64,000 nt of DNA from assembly GCA_016287755.1 (NCBI GenBank), contig JAEEWT010000003.1:124001-188000 (forward strand), written 5' to 3'. Below the pieces are notes generated by a model. It worked only from the letters and a program-made list of their open reading frames with translations, was not told the DNA's origin and made no database searches. Made by a program: the position numbers and the translations under genes. Shown here one piece after another: positions 35,968 to 46,977 of this stretch (the first letter of the stretch is position 1; each line of letters begins with the position of its first letter). Source of the DNA: Prevotella sp. (GTDB lineage: Bacteria; Bacteroidota; Bacteroidia; Bacteroidales; Bacteroidaceae).

Positions 35968-36891
35968 TTAGAAGAACTTCACTTCTGTTCCTTCAATTTC
36001 TGAAAGTAACAGGTTGGCGAGTCTTGATGTACCAAGACGGAACCATTTGTTGGTAAGCCATTTCTCGCCCAACACTTCCTTGACAATCGTGTAGTAGATC
36101 ATCGCATCCATCACGCTATTGATGCCGCCAGCGGGCTTGAAACCAATCTGAATACCAGTTTCATCATAGTATTCCTTAATGGCTTGGCACATCACATAGG
36201 CTGCCTCTGGGGTAGCAGAAATCTTCTCTTTACCCGTACTTGTCTTGATATAGTCGGCACCTGCATACATTGACAGAATCGATGCTTTCTTAATGTTCGA
36301 GGCTGTTACAAGACAACCTGTCTCGAGAATCACCTTCATAGCAGCATCGCCACAGGCCTGTTTCATCTCACTGATATCATCGCACAATGATTCATAGTCT
36401 CCACTAAGGAATTTTCCTACAGGCATCACGATATCAATCTCTGTAGCGCCGTCTTTTACTGCCAGCATGGTCTCTGCCACCTTCACCTCTATCAATGCTT
36501 GTGATGATGGGAAACTACCTGATACACAAGCTATTTCCACACCGTCAACTTCCAAAGTCTCAGCAACGGTCTTGGCAAAGCAAGGATAGACACAGATGGT
36601 AGCTACATGGGGTAGGTCGGCATATTGTTCATCGAACTGGTTTACCCTTTCTGTGAAAGCCATGATGCTTTCATCAGAATCGGTAGTCTTTAACGATGTC
36701 AGCTCAATGCTTCCAAAGAGGAATTTCTTTACTTCCATCGTGTCGTTTTCTGGAACTCTCTCAGCAATGATCTTCTTCACGGCTGCTTTCACCTCTTCAT
36801 CGTTGATGTCGAGGTTATACTTACTCAGAGCCTCTTCGTATTTGCTCTTCTGTGGCATCTCAAAGTGATGCTCGTGTTGATGGTCTGCCAT
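35968..36891 (-). CDS. deoC: Deoxyribose-phosphate aldolase
   Basis: 307 residues. Splits 2-deoxyribose 5-phosphate into glyceraldehyde 3-phosphate and acetaldehyde in deoxynucleoside catabolism. The Schiff-base lysine is in GADYIKTSTGKEK; supporting stretches are EIDIVMPVGKFLSGDYE, KVILETGCL and IGFKPAGGI. The first 45 or so residues (His-rich HQHEHHFEMPQ) extend beyond the core. It follows the MazG-like gene by 39 bp. Confidence 0.95.
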   Translation of the reverse strand: MADHQHEHHFEMPQKSKYEEALSKYNLDINDEEVKAAVKKIIAERVPENDTMEVKKFLFGSIELTSLKTTDSDESIMAFTERVNQFDEQYADLPHVATICVYPCFAKTVAETLEVDGVEIACVSGSFPSSQALIEVKVAETMLAVKDGATEIDIVMPVGKFLSGDYESLCDDISEMKQACGDAAMKVILETGCLVTASNIKKASILSMYAGADYIKTSTGKEKISATPEAAYVMCQAIKEYYDETGIQIGFKPAGGINSVMDAMIYYTIVKEVLGEKWLTNKWFRLGTSRLANLLLSEIEGTEVKFF

Positions 36892-36930
36892 AATTGTTAT
36901 TCTTTAGTTAGTAATGTAATTATCTGTATA

Positions 36931-37257
36931 TCACGCCTTTAGCTTAGGATTCTCCAAGTGGCGGGTTTTATCACGGAAGGTCTTTTTCAGGATAGATTTC
37001 TGTAGTTCTTCAGTAAGATCTACCCCTGTCTGATTGGCCAGACAGATGAGAACCCAGAGCACGTCGGCCATCTCCTCTCCGAGGTTGTCTTTCTCTCCTG
37101 GTTTGAAGCTCTGGTCACCATATTTGCGTGCCATCACTCGTGCCAATTCGCCAACTTCTTCTGTCAACACAGCCATGTTGGTCAGTTCTGAGAAATAGCG
37201 AACGCCATATTCCTTAATCCAGCGGTCAACCGCCTCTTGTGCCTCCTTGATGGTCAT
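36931..37257 (-). CDS. MazG-like nucleotide pyrophosphohydrolase
   Basis: 108 residues, a single all-alpha NTP pyrophosphohydrolase domain. The metal-binding EExxE...ExxD pattern is in VLTEEVGELARVMAR and NLGEEMADVLWVLICLA. Small members remove abnormal or excess dNTPs; the substrate cannot be inferred here. It sits between dtd (22 bp upstream) and deoC in one apparent operon. Confidence 0.9.
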   Translation of the reverse strand: MTIKEAQEAVDRWIKEYGVRYFSELTNMAVLTEEVGELARVMARKYGDQSFKPGEKDNLGEEMADVLWVLICLANQTGVDLTEELQKSILKKTFRDKTRHLENPKLKA

Positions 37258-37279
37258 ATTTCAACTAAATAGGTTAATA

Positions 37280-37732
37280 TCACTCTTTGTTTTTAGTATC
37301 CATACAGATGGTTACCGGACCGTCATTCAGCAGTTCTACCTTCATGTCTGCTCCGAATTCGCCTGTACCAACAGGCTTTCCAATAGCCTCAGAAAGACTT
37401 GAGCAGAAGGCTTCATAGAGCGGGATGGAATGCTCATGAGAACCTGCTCTGAACCATGAGGGACGGTTTCCTTTCTTATAGCTTGCATACAGCGTGAATT
37501 GTGAAATCACAAGAATCTCTCCATCGATATCCATTATTGAGCGATTCATGACATGGTTCTCGTCGTCAAACACCCGTAATCCTGCAATCTTATGCACCAG
37601 CCAATCTACATCTTCCATGGTATCTTCGTCACAGATGCCTAACAGAATAAGGAATCCGTTCTGGATGGATGACTTCACAGCGCCTTCTATGGTAACGCTT
37701 GCGCGACTAACTCTCTGTATTACTACTCTCAT
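37280..37732 (-). CDS. dtd: D-aminoacyl-tRNA deacylase
   Basis: 150 residues from the ATG at 37732 (MRVVIQRVSRASVTIEG); a longer in-frame extension crosses the promoter and is rejected. Removes D-amino acids from tRNA. Signatures are LVISQFTLYASYKKGNRPSW and the cross-subunit GxPV motif (IGKPVGTGEFGADMKVELLN, DGPVT). The -7 box ends 5 bp before the ATG, so the message has almost no leader. Confidence 0.95.
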   Translation of the reverse strand: MRVVIQRVSRASVTIEGAVKSSIQNGFLILLGICDEDTMEDVDWLVHKIAGLRVFDDENHVMNRSIMDIDGEILVISQFTLYASYKKGNRPSWFRAGSHEHSIPLYEAFCSSLSEAIGKPVGTGEFGADMKVELLNDGPVTICMDTKNKE

Positions 37733-37736
37733 TCTG

Positions 37737-37767
37737 CAAAGATACGGATTAGTGAGCGAAGTACAAA
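37737..37767 (-). promoter_or_regulatory. Promoter of dtd-mazG-deoC, TTTG-N19-TATCTTTG
   Basis: On the minus strand, TTTG at 37767-37764, 19-bp spacer, TATCTTTG at 37744-37737. The transcript would start almost at the dtd ATG. Confidence 0.75.
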
Positions 37768-37787
37768 ATATATTGCTGTTTTTTTGT

Positions 37788-39608
37788 TTAGTGGAAATGA
37801 CGGAAAATAATGTCTGCTTTCGCCTTTCCGACAACGTCAGAGAGTGTGGAAAGGTCTGCTTCACTTACCTTCTTTACTGTTTTGAAGTGTTTTAGAAGCG
37901 TTTCCTTCGACTTTTCCCCAATCCCCTTGATCTCATCCAGCTCAGAGTGCAAAGCACGCTTAGAACGCTTGTCTCGGTGGAATTGGATAGCATATCGGTG
38001 CACTTCATCCTGTACTTTGGTAAGGAAATGAAAGAGTTCAGAGTCTGTTTTCATTCCTACAACCACGGGTGGAAATCCAAACAGAAGCTCGTTGGTGCGG
38101 TGACGGTTATCTTTTGCCAGTCCTGCAATGGGAATCGTCAGTTTCAACTCGTCTTCCACCACTTGACGAACCACTTCCATTTGTCCTTTACCACCGTCTG
38201 TAATGATGAGATCGGGTAGGGGTGATCCTTCTTCCATCATTCTGCTGTATCTCCTTCGCACCACCTCCTGCATGGAAGCATAATCATCCGGTCCTTCAAC
38301 CGTCTTGATGTTATACTTCCGATAGTCGTTTTTCGACGGTTTCATCCCCTTAAACACGACGCATCCAGCTACTGCATCGGTACCTGATATATTAGAATTG
38401 TCGAAACACTCTATCTGATATGGTAGTTTCTCGAGTTTCAGGGCATTCTGCAGTTCCTTCATCAATCGCGTATGTTTCTGCTCAGGATTCAGCTTCTCAG
38501 CCTGTTTAAGACGGTCGAAGCGGTATTGTTTGCCGTTCATTACCGACAGATCCAATAGGGTTTTCTTATCACCTCTTTGTGGAATGGTAAGAACAGCATC
38601 TTTGATTCCTGTTTCCAAAGCAAAAGGAACGATGATTTCCTTGGATTTGCTCTTCACCTGTTCACGTATCTGAACAATACCTAAACTCAGGATCTCTTCT
38701 TCTGATTCGTTCAGTTTCTTCTTGAATTCGTAAGTAAATGCGGCATTGATGCTGCCGTTGGTGACGTGCATATAGTTGATATAGGCTATCTTTTCATCGT
38801 TGGTGATAGAGAACACATCTACATCATCAATGGAGTGACTTACCACTTCACTCTTTCCTGCATAGTTTTCGAGCGCCAAATAGCGGTTCTTCAATACTTC
38901 TGCATCTTCGAAACGAAGCTCTTCTGCTGCATTCTGCATCTCTTGGAAGAGGATTTTCTGAACTGCTCTTGACTGACCTTTTAATATCTCCTGTGCCTGA
39001 GCGATGTTATTTATATAGTCTTCATACGACTGTTTGCCAATGCATGGTGCATCACAATTATGGATATGATACTCCAGACAGGGCTTAAATCGCCCTTCAG
39101 CTATTCCTTCTTTCGAAAGGGGCAACCGGCATCTCCTGGGTTTATACAGCTTGTTGATCAGGTCTAATACGGCATACATACTTCCTATATGACTGTATGG
39201 ACCATAGTAGATGCCTGTTTTCTTGTTAATTGTGCGGGTCTTGAAGATTCTCGGGAAGCATTCTTTTGTTACGCAGATACTCGGATAAGTCTTACCGTCC
39301 TTTAAAAGGATGTTGTATCTGGGCTTGTACTTCTTGATCAGACTATTCTCCAGCAACAATGCATCCTCTTCCGTATTGACAACCGTATAGGTGATGTCGT
39401 GAATCTTACTGACGAGTACTTTTGTCTTAAAGCGGTCAACCTCTTTATGGAAATAGGAAGAGACACGACTCTTGAGGTTCTTTGCTTTGCCAACATAGAT
39501 GATGACACCTTGCTCGTCATAGTATTGATAGCTCCCTGGTTTCTCGGGTAAACTGCTAACAATACCATGAAGTTTCTCTAACCTCTTCTCGTTTTCTTCC
39601 TTGGTCAT
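37788..39608 (-). CDS. uvrC: Excinuclease ABC subunit C
   Basis: 606 residues, full length. Makes the two incisions in nucleotide excision repair. The N-terminal GIY-YIG nuclease is seen in GSYQYYDEQGVIIYVGKAKN, the UVR motif near 205-240 (LRFEDAEVLKNRYLALE), the RNase-H-like nuclease in IECFDNSNISGTDAVAGCVVF and LIITDGGKGQ, and helix-hairpin-helix motifs at the end (LDEIKGIGEKSKETLLKHF, LSDVVGKAKADII). It is the last gene of mnmG-apt-uvrC; parS1 lies in the gap before it. Confidence 0.96.
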   Translation of the reverse strand: MTKEENEKRLEKLHGIVSSLPEKPGSYQYYDEQGVIIYVGKAKNLKSRVSSYFHKEVDRFKTKVLVSKIHDITYTVVNTEEDALLLENSLIKKYKPRYNILLKDGKTYPSICVTKECFPRIFKTRTINKKTGIYYGPYSHIGSMYAVLDLINKLYKPRRCRLPLSKEGIAEGRFKPCLEYHIHNCDAPCIGKQSYEDYINNIAQAQEILKGQSRAVQKILFQEMQNAAEELRFEDAEVLKNRYLALENYAGKSEVVSHSIDDVDVFSITNDEKIAYINYMHVTNGSINAAFTYEFKKKLNESEEEILSLGIVQIREQVKSKSKEIIVPFALETGIKDAVLTIPQRGDKKTLLDLSVMNGKQYRFDRLKQAEKLNPEQKHTRLMKELQNALKLEKLPYQIECFDNSNISGTDAVAGCVVFKGMKPSKNDYRKYNIKTVEGPDDYASMQEVVRRRYSRMMEEGSPLPDLIITDGGKGQMEVVRQVVEDELKLTIPIAGLAKDNRHRTNELLFGFPPVVVGMKTDSELFHFLTKVQDEVHRYAIQFHRDKRSKRALHSELDEIKGIGEKSKETLLKHFKTVKKVSEADLSTLSDVVGKAKADIIFRHFH

Positions 39609-39647
39609 CCTTGCAAATCCCTATTATAATTGCAGTTAAGAAAGTGA

Positions 39648-39663
39648 TGTTTCACGTGAAACA
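39648..39663. other. parS: parS site 1 (perfect 16-bp ParB-binding palindrome)
   Basis: TGTTTCACGTGAAACA, identical to the chromosomal parS palindrome known from many bacteria. It lies in the apt-uvrC gap. ParB loads here to organise and segregate the origin region. Confidence 0.93.
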
Positions 39664-39714
39664 AACACACTTGTCTTATGTTTCACCACAATTACAGACT
39701 TTAGGTATTTTCTT

Positions 39715-40245
39715 CTATTCCGTTATCAATGTTGTTATTTCTGTTTCCTTGTCGAAGATATCACGGCCATGTAGACCCTCATCGGTAATCTCAATGATGA
39801 AGTTGACATAGATGTTCTTCGGGTTGAATTTCTTGACAAGGTTGTAAGCAGCCTTCATGGTTCCACCGGTGGCGAGGAGATCGTCATGAAGCAAAACGAC
39901 ATCATTCTCATCAATGGCGTCTTTGTGGATCTCAATCGTGTCGGTACCATACTCCTTACTGTAACTTTCTTGCACGGTTTCAGCGGGCAGTTTTCCTGGT
40001 TTGCGGCAAAGAACCACACCTGCACCTAACTTAACAGCCAAGGCTGAAGCCATGACAAACCCTCTACTCTCGATTCCAACGATTTTGGTAATGCCTTTGT
40101 CTTTGTAGATTTCGTAGAGTTCATCGAGCATGATCTCTAAGCACTCATGATTCTTAAATAACGTTGTTACATCTCTGAAGTTGATGCCCTTTACTGGGAA
40201 GTCCTTGATGCATCTCAGGTTTTGTAATAGAATCTTGTTGTTCAT
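39715..40245 (-). CDS. apt: Adenine phosphoribosyltransferase
   Basis: 176 residues, standard length. Salvages adenine with PRPP to AMP. The PRPP-binding loop is VVLLHDDLLATGGTMKAA; KGINFRDVTTLFKN and GIESRGFVMASALAVKLGAG are typical of APRT. It lies 42 bp after mnmG and 106 bp before uvrC, and each gap carries one parS palindrome. Confidence 0.95.
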   Translation of the reverse strand: MNNKILLQNLRCIKDFPVKGINFRDVTTLFKNHECLEIMLDELYEIYKDKGITKIVGIESRGFVMASALAVKLGAGVVLCRKPGKLPAETVQESYSKEYGTDTIEIHKDAIDENDVVLLHDDLLATGGTMKAAYNLVKKFNPKNIYVNFIIEITDEGLHGRDIFDKETEITTLITE

Positions 40246-40271
40246 ATTATATTTGTTTGTTACATTTATCT

Positions 40272-40287
40272 TGTTTCACGTGAAACA
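40272..40287. other. parS: parS site 2 (perfect 16-bp ParB-binding palindrome)
   Basis: A second exact TGTTTCACGTGAAACA, 624 bp from the first. Its last base touches the end of the mnmG stop codon at 40288. Confidence 0.93.
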
Positions 40288-42180
40288 TCATCTCCCTAAC
40301 AGCACCAATAACACATTGATATCACTGGGTGAAACCCCAGGAATCCTACTTGCCTGTGCTAATGTGTCAGGGTTTATGCGGTTAAGTTTCTGCCGACATT
40401 CAGTTGACAACGACTGCAACGAATCGTAATCAAATCTACCTTTGATCTTGATGTTTTCCAGTCGATGCATCTTGTCGGCAATCACTCGTTCGCGTTCAAT
40501 GTAGCCAGCATATTTCATTTTTACCTCTGCAGCCTCGATGATCTCCTCTTTTCTGTTGGGAAGAGAATCGAGGACGTTAGACAGTTCGGGTATTAACCGA
40601 CTGAGGATGGGCAGAGAGATCTGCGGTCTGCTGATGAGATCGATGGCTTTGCATCCGGCTCGGAGTGGGGTAGTGCCCAGCGCTTCTAACTCACCGTTGA
40701 TGAATTTGGGTTTGACGGGAGCTTGCTGACAGCATTTAATAATCTTGTTGATTGCTTCTTTCTTTTCCAACCACCAATCGTATCGGTCGCGCTTGGCTAC
40801 TCCTAAAGCGTAAGCCTTTTCAGTCAGACGGGCATCTGCATCGTCTTGGCGCAGTAGGATGCGGTATTCGGCCCGTGAGGTAAACATCCTATATGGCTCA
40901 TCCACACCTTTTGTTACCAAATCATCAATCAATACACCAATATAACTCTCATCGCGGTGCATCACGAACGGCTCCGTGTTCGACGGACTCTGTTTGTCTC
41001 GTCCTGCAAATATTGCTGCGTTGACGCCAGCTACCAATCCTTGTCCTGCTGCCTCTTCATAGCCTGTCGTTCCGTTTACTTGTCCTGCAAAGAACAGACC
41101 TTTCACCACCTTTGATTCCAACGAATGGTTCAACTGGGTAGGATCGAAGAAGTCATATTCTATTGCATACCCCGGCCGATACACCTTAATGTCTCGCAGG
41201 GCAGAAATCTTTTTCAGCGCTTCTATCTGAACCTCCATGGGCATACTTGACGAGAAACCATTGAGATACATCTCGTTGGTGTTCTCACCTTCTGGTTCCA
41301 AGAACAAGGGATGGGAATCCCTGTCGGGGAAGGTCATGAGCTTGGTTTCGATGGAAGGGCAGTAACGCGGACCGATACTTTGGATCTGTCCGTTATACAA
41401 AGGAGAATCAGCCAGTCCTGAACGCAATATTTCATGCACCTCCGCATTGGTATTGAAGGTCCAGCAGGGCAGTTGCCTACTTGTATGTGGAATATTCAAA
41501 TAAGAGAATCCTGTATGCGAGTCCTCTCCTGGTTGAATCTCACTGTCTTCGAAATGCACACTACGACGGTCGATGCGGACAGGTGTACCCGTTTTCATGC
41601 GCTCTGAATGGATACCATGACGGGTAATACTCTCCGTGAAATGGGCCACTGCAGGTTCAGCAATTCTACCTCCAGGAACCATTTTCCGTCCGATATGGAG
41701 CAGTCCGTTGAGGAATGTACCAGCAGTAATCACCACAGCCTTGGCGCGAATCTCAGCGCCCCATATGGTCTTGACGCCAACAGCCTCACCATTCTCTACT
41801 AACAATTCATCGGCTTGGTCTTGCCAGATGTCTAATCCATCAGTGATATCCAGTTGGTGACGCCAAGCCCAGATGAATTTCTCACGGTCGCATTGGGCTC
41901 TCGGACTCCACATGGCGGGTCCTTTAGAGCGGTTCAGCATACGAAATTGAATAGCGGTCTGGTCGGTTACGATACCCATCCTGCCGCCCAGAGCATCAAT
42001 CTCTCGCACAATCTGTCCTTTGGCAATACCGCCAACGGCAGGATTGCACGACATTTGTGCTATCTTGTTCATGTCCATGGTCACCAAAAGCGTTCTGGCA
42101 CCCACGTTCGCACTGGCACATGCAGCTTCACAACCAGCATGTCCACCGCCAATGACGATGACATCATATTTTAGAATCAT
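40288..42180 (-). CDS. mnmG: tRNA uridine-5-carboxymethylaminomethyl modification enzyme MnmG
   Basis: 630 residues, full length (also called GidA). FAD enzyme that works with MnmE on the wobble uridine of several tRNAs. Seen are the dinucleotide-binding IVIGGGHAGCEAACASANVG, NPAVGGIAKGQIVREIDALG, the substrate-region GYCxxS-like GPRYCPSIETK, and the C-terminal DVNVLLV-type end. In many bacteria this gene lies close to the chromosome origin, which agrees with the parS sites. Confidence 0.97.
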   Translation of the reverse strand: MILKYDVIVIGGGHAGCEAACASANVGARTLLVTMDMNKIAQMSCNPAVGGIAKGQIVREIDALGGRMGIVTDQTAIQFRMLNRSKGPAMWSPRAQCDREKFIWAWRHQLDITDGLDIWQDQADELLVENGEAVGVKTIWGAEIRAKAVVITAGTFLNGLLHIGRKMVPGGRIAEPAVAHFTESITRHGIHSERMKTGTPVRIDRRSVHFEDSEIQPGEDSHTGFSYLNIPHTSRQLPCWTFNTNAEVHEILRSGLADSPLYNGQIQSIGPRYCPSIETKLMTFPDRDSHPLFLEPEGENTNEMYLNGFSSSMPMEVQIEALKKISALRDIKVYRPGYAIEYDFFDPTQLNHSLESKVVKGLFFAGQVNGTTGYEEAAGQGLVAGVNAAIFAGRDKQSPSNTEPFVMHRDESYIGVLIDDLVTKGVDEPYRMFTSRAEYRILLRQDDADARLTEKAYALGVAKRDRYDWWLEKKEAINKIIKCCQQAPVKPKFINGELEALGTTPLRAGCKAIDLISRPQISLPILSRLIPELSNVLDSLPNRKEEIIEAAEVKMKYAGYIERERVIADKMHRLENIKIKGRFDYDSLQSLSTECRQKLNRINPDTLAQASRIPGVSPSDINVLLVLLGR

Positions 42181-42204
42181 ATCAAATCATGTGAATATGC
42201 GATG

Positions 42205-42212
42205 CAAAAATA
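42205..42212 (-). promoter_or_regulatory. Candidate -7 element of mnmG
   Basis: TATTTTTG on the minus strand, 24 bp before the mnmG ATG. No clear -33 box was found at the usual spacing. Confidence 0.45.
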
Positions 42213-42287
42213 CAAAATCTTTTGATAAAACAGGAAGAACTAAAAAGGTTTTTTTGCTGATTAAAAAGCGATTTTTATGAAAAATAC

Positions 42288-42318
42288 TTTGTACTCTCAT
42301 TAAAATATGTTATATTTG
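42288..42318 (+). promoter_or_regulatory. Promoter of the succinate dehydrogenase operon, TTTG-N19-TATATTTG
   Basis: TTTG at 42288-42291, 19-bp spacer, TATATTTG at 42311-42318. The start site would be near 42325, giving a leader of about 147 nt. Confidence 0.8.
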
Positions 42319-42471
42319 CAAACCAATAGGGAGGAAATATACCTATTAAAAGGTATTGTTCATGCAATAGCAGATGTGGAAGAGTCAACCATTAACCGTT
42401 GATTCTTACCCACTAAACGAGGGCTTCTGAAACGAAAGTCTAACAATTAAATAATTTAAAATCAATCATTT
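42319..42471 (+). promoter_or_regulatory. Long leader of the sdh operon with potential hairpins
   Basis: The leader has a perfect stem ATACCT-attaaa-AGGTAT (42339-42356) and an imperfect one GAGTCAAC...GTTGATTC (42382-42405), then a purine-rich stretch before the start. No known riboswitch class was recognised and no intrinsic terminator is visible. Confidence 0.4.
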
Positions 42472-43194
42472 ATGTGGTTAATCAATTCATCAATTGGTAG
42501 GAAAGTTGTAATGTCCGTTACGGGTATTGCGCTGATCCTGTTCCTGACCTTTCATGGTTGTATGAACGTGGTTGCGCTTTTCTCGGCGAAAGGTTACAAC
42601 ATGATTTGCGAATTCCTGGGCGCCAACTGGTATGCTGTAGTGGCTACTCTTGGCTTGGCTGCCTTGGCAGTGATTCACATTGTCTATGCATTCATCCTGA
42701 CAGCACAGAACCGTACCGCTCGTGGAAACAACCGCTATGAGGTATCAACAACTGTGAATTCAGGAAAGGTGGAGTGGGCTTCAAAGAACATGCTCGTACT
42801 GGGTATCATTATCCTGTTGGGTTTGTTGCTCCATCTCTGGAACTTCTGGTACAACATGATGTTTGCAGAGCTTGTGGGTGCAACAACAGCTTACAGTCCG
42901 ACCGACGGTATTGCATGGATTAAGGAGACTTTCTCTAATCCTGTGTTTGTTGTGCTCTACGTAATTTGGCTTGTTGCCATCTGGTTCCACCTTACCCATG
43001 GCTTCTGGTCTGCTCTTCAGACCCTTGGTTTGAGTGGTAAGATCTGGTTCAAGCGCTGGAAGTGCATCGGTTACATCTACGTGACCTTGCTGATGCTCTG
43101 TTTCTTGGTAGTTGTTCTGGCCTTCGCTTTCGGTATTGCACCTCTCTGCTGCGATGGTGCAAGTTGCTGTGCTGAAGCTGCCAGCTGCTGCTAA
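42472..43194 (+). CDS. sdhC: Succinate dehydrogenase/fumarate reductase cytochrome b subunit
   Basis: 240 residues with five hydrophobic segments, as in the single large di-heme membrane subunit (Wolinella FrdC/Bacillus SdhC type). Histidines that could ligate heme lie in TFHGCMN, VIHIVYAF, LLHLWNFWYN and FHLTHGFWSALQTLG. The Cys-rich end (CCDGASCCAEAASCC) is unusual and its role is unknown. It anchors SdhA/B and exchanges electrons with menaquinol. Confidence 0.93.
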   Translation: MWLINSSIGRKVVMSVTGIALILFLTFHGCMNVVALFSAKGYNMICEFLGANWYAVVATLGLAALAVIHIVYAFILTAQNRTARGNNRYEVSTTVNSGKVEWASKNMLVLGIIILLGLLLHLWNFWYNMMFAELVGATTAYSPTDGIAWIKETFSNPVFVVLYVIWLVAIWFHLTHGFWSALQTLGLSGKIWFKRWKCIGYIYVTLLMLCFLVVVLAFAFGIAPLCCDGASCCAEAASCC

Positions 43195-43233
43195 TTACGC
43201 ATTATGTATTAAGAATTAAGCATTAAAGAAATT

Positions 43234-45213
<1,980 letters not shown>

Positions 45214-45219
45214 GGAATT

Positions 45220-45978
45220 ATGGCTAAGAATATAAGCTTTACAATAAAGTTCTGGCGCCAGAATGGCCCCAAGGACCAGGGACACTTCGATACCCATGAA
45301 ATGAAGGACATCCCCGATGATACCTCGTTCCTTGAAATGCTTGACATTTTGAACGAGGAACTCATCAACGAGGGCAAGGAGCCCTTCGTGTTCGACCATG
45401 ACTGCCGCGAGGGTATCTGCGGTATGTGCTCACTCTACATCAACGGTACACCTCATGGACTCACTGAGCGCGGTGCTACCACCTGTCAGCTCTACATGCG
45501 CCGCTTCAACGATGGTGATGTCATCACCGTTGAGCCTTGGCGTTCAGCTGCCTTCCCTGTGATTAAGGACTGTATGGTTGACCGTAATGCCTTCGATAAG
45601 ATCATCCAGGCTGGTGGTTATACTACGATCCGTACAGGACAGGCTCAGGATGCTAATGCTATCCTGATTCCGAAGGAAGATGCTGATGAAGCTATGGACT
45701 GCGCTTCTTGTATCGGTTGTGGTGCTTGCGTAGCAGCTTGTAAGAATGGTTCAGCCATGCTCTTCGTATCGTCTAAGGTTTCTCAGCTCGCCCTGCTCCC
45801 ACAGGGTCGTGTAGAAGCAGCCAAGCGTGCAAAAGCTATGGTCATGGCTATGGAAGAGGCCGGATTTGGTAACTGTACCAATACTCGTGCTTGTGAGGCA
45901 GTTTGTCCGAAGAACGAGACCATTGCCAACATTGCTCGCCTGAACCGTGAGTTCATCAAGGCAAAGCTTGCTGACTAA
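45220..45978 (+). CDS. sdhB: Succinate dehydrogenase/fumarate reductase iron-sulfur subunit
   Basis: 252 residues. Carries electrons between flavin and quinone site. The [2Fe-2S] ligands are in [15 protein letters not shown] plus a later TTCQLYMR; the [4Fe-4S] and [3Fe-4S] ligands are in [19 protein letters not shown] and [13 protein letters not shown]. It is the last gene of the operon; a terminator follows. Confidence 0.96.
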   Translation: MAKNISFTIKFWRQNGPKDQGHFDTHEMKDIPDDTSFLEMLDILNEELINEGKEPFVFDHDCREGICGMCSLYINGTPHGLTERGATTCQLYMRRFNDGDVITVEPWRSAAFPVIKDCMVDRNAFDKIIQAGGYTTIRTGQAQDANAILIPKEDADEAMDCASCIGCGACVAACKNGSAMLFVSSKVSQLALLPQGRVEAAKRAKAMVMAMEEAGFGNCTNTRACEAVCPKNETIANIARLNREFIKAKLAD

Positions 45979-45998
45979 TCGTCGTAAGACCTTTATAT

Positions 45999-46037
45999 AA
46001 ATAGGTGAGTCCAATCGGGCTCACCTATTTTGTTTTT
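45999..46037 (+). terminator. Intrinsic terminator after sdhB
   Basis: Perfect 11-bp stem AAATAGGTGAG / CTCACCTATTT with a 10-nt loop, followed by TGTTTTTT. It lies between convergent sdhB and murQ. Confidence 0.92.
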
Positions 46038-46041
46038 TCTA

Positions 46042-46851
46042 TCATTTATTTTTCAGTGCCTTATCCACGCTGCCTGTTGTCAGGAGGCGTTGGCGGGCTT
46101 CTTCGTAATCCAAACCTAACGACTCCTGAATCATGCGTGTTCCGCGATCAATGAGCTTCGCGTTGGTTAGCTGCATCTTCACCATACGGTTTCCTTCCAC
46201 ACGACCCATACGAATCATCAACGAAGTAGAAATCATGTTCAGTACCATTTTCTGTGCTGTTCCACTTTTCATACGACTCGAGCCGGTCACGAATTCCGGT
46301 CCGACAATGGTTTCAATGGGATAGTCGGATGCCTCAGCCAATGGTGTATGCGGATTACTGGTGATGCATCCTGTTAGTAATCCGTGCTGTTTAGCTTCCC
46401 GGATAGCACCAACAACATAAGGTGTAGTGCCTGAAGCGGCAATGCCAATCACAGAATCATCTTCCGAGGGCTGGTATGTCAGCAAGTCTTGCCACCCCTG
46501 CTCTGCAATGTCTTCTGCCTTCTCAACAGCATGTCGCAAAGCCTTGTCTCCCCCTGCGATAACACCCACAACCCAATTGTCAGGCACACCAAACGTAGGC
46601 GGCAGTTCGCTTGCATCCAGTACACCCAATCGTCCACTGGTGCCTGCCCCAACATAGAACAGTCTGCCCCCTCGCTTCATCCTTGGCTCTATGGCCTCTA
46701 CCAGTCGTGTTATCTGTGGAAGAACCCGTTTCACAGCCTTTGCCACCAGCGCATCCTCTTCATTGATGTGCTGCAACAACTCGGCTACCGACATTTGCTC
46801 AAGGTGGTCGTAGTGTGATGGTTGTTCGGTAATTCTTGTTTCTAAATCCAT
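46042..46851 (-). CDS. murQ: N-acetylmuramic acid 6-phosphate etherase
   Basis: 269 residues from the ATG at 46851 (MDLETRITEQPSHYDHLEQM). ATG 46857 is possible; a GTG at 46863 overlaps the -7 box and is rejected. MurQ cleaves the lactyl ether of MurNAc-6-P in cell-wall recycling. It has a SIS domain with LFYVGAGTSGRLGVLDASE, ASGTTPYVVGAI, the catalytic-region PEFVTGSSRMKSGTAQK and a C-terminal LDYEEARQRLLTTG segment. Confidence 0.95.
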   Translation of the reverse strand: MDLETRITEQPSHYDHLEQMSVAELLQHINEEDALVAKAVKRVLPQITRLVEAIEPRMKRGGRLFYVGAGTSGRLGVLDASELPPTFGVPDNWVVGVIAGGDKALRHAVEKAEDIAEQGWQDLLTYQPSEDDSVIGIAASGTTPYVVGAIREAKQHGLLTGCITSNPHTPLAEASDYPIETIVGPEFVTGSSRMKSGTAQKMVLNMISTSLMIRMGRVEGNRMVKMQLTNAKLIDRGTRMIQESLGLDYEEARQRLLTTGSVDKALKNK

Positions 46852-46862
46852 TGACATCGCCA

Positions 46863-46870
46863 CAAAGATA
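46863..46870 (-). promoter_or_regulatory. -7 element of murQ, TATCTTTG
   Basis: TATCTTTG on the minus strand ends 12 bp before the chosen ATG, which suggests a nearly leaderless message and fixes the start downstream of 46863. Confidence 0.6.
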
Positions 46871-46912
46871 CAAATTTTTCATTACATTATTCTTTTCTTC
46901 GAGAAGATTTTG

Positions 46913-46920
46913 TAATTTTG
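46913..46920 (+). promoter_or_regulatory. -7 element of the EamA gene pair, TAATTTTG
   Basis: TAATTTTG, 58 bp before the ATG at 46978. It rules out an in-frame TTG at 46918 as a start codon. Confidence 0.6.
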
Positions 46921-46977
46921 CCGCCTGAAATACAATTAACGCGAAGTGTAATAGCTTTTATACCCGATAAACCATCC

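Noticed and set aside
40181..40429. Short plus-strand frame across the apt-mnmG gap and parS2
   Set aside because: It is antisense to two conserved genes and its product reads as random sequence.
46852..46863. GTG start of murQ at 46863
   Set aside because: It overlaps the -7 promoter element; ATGs at 46857 and 46851 follow.
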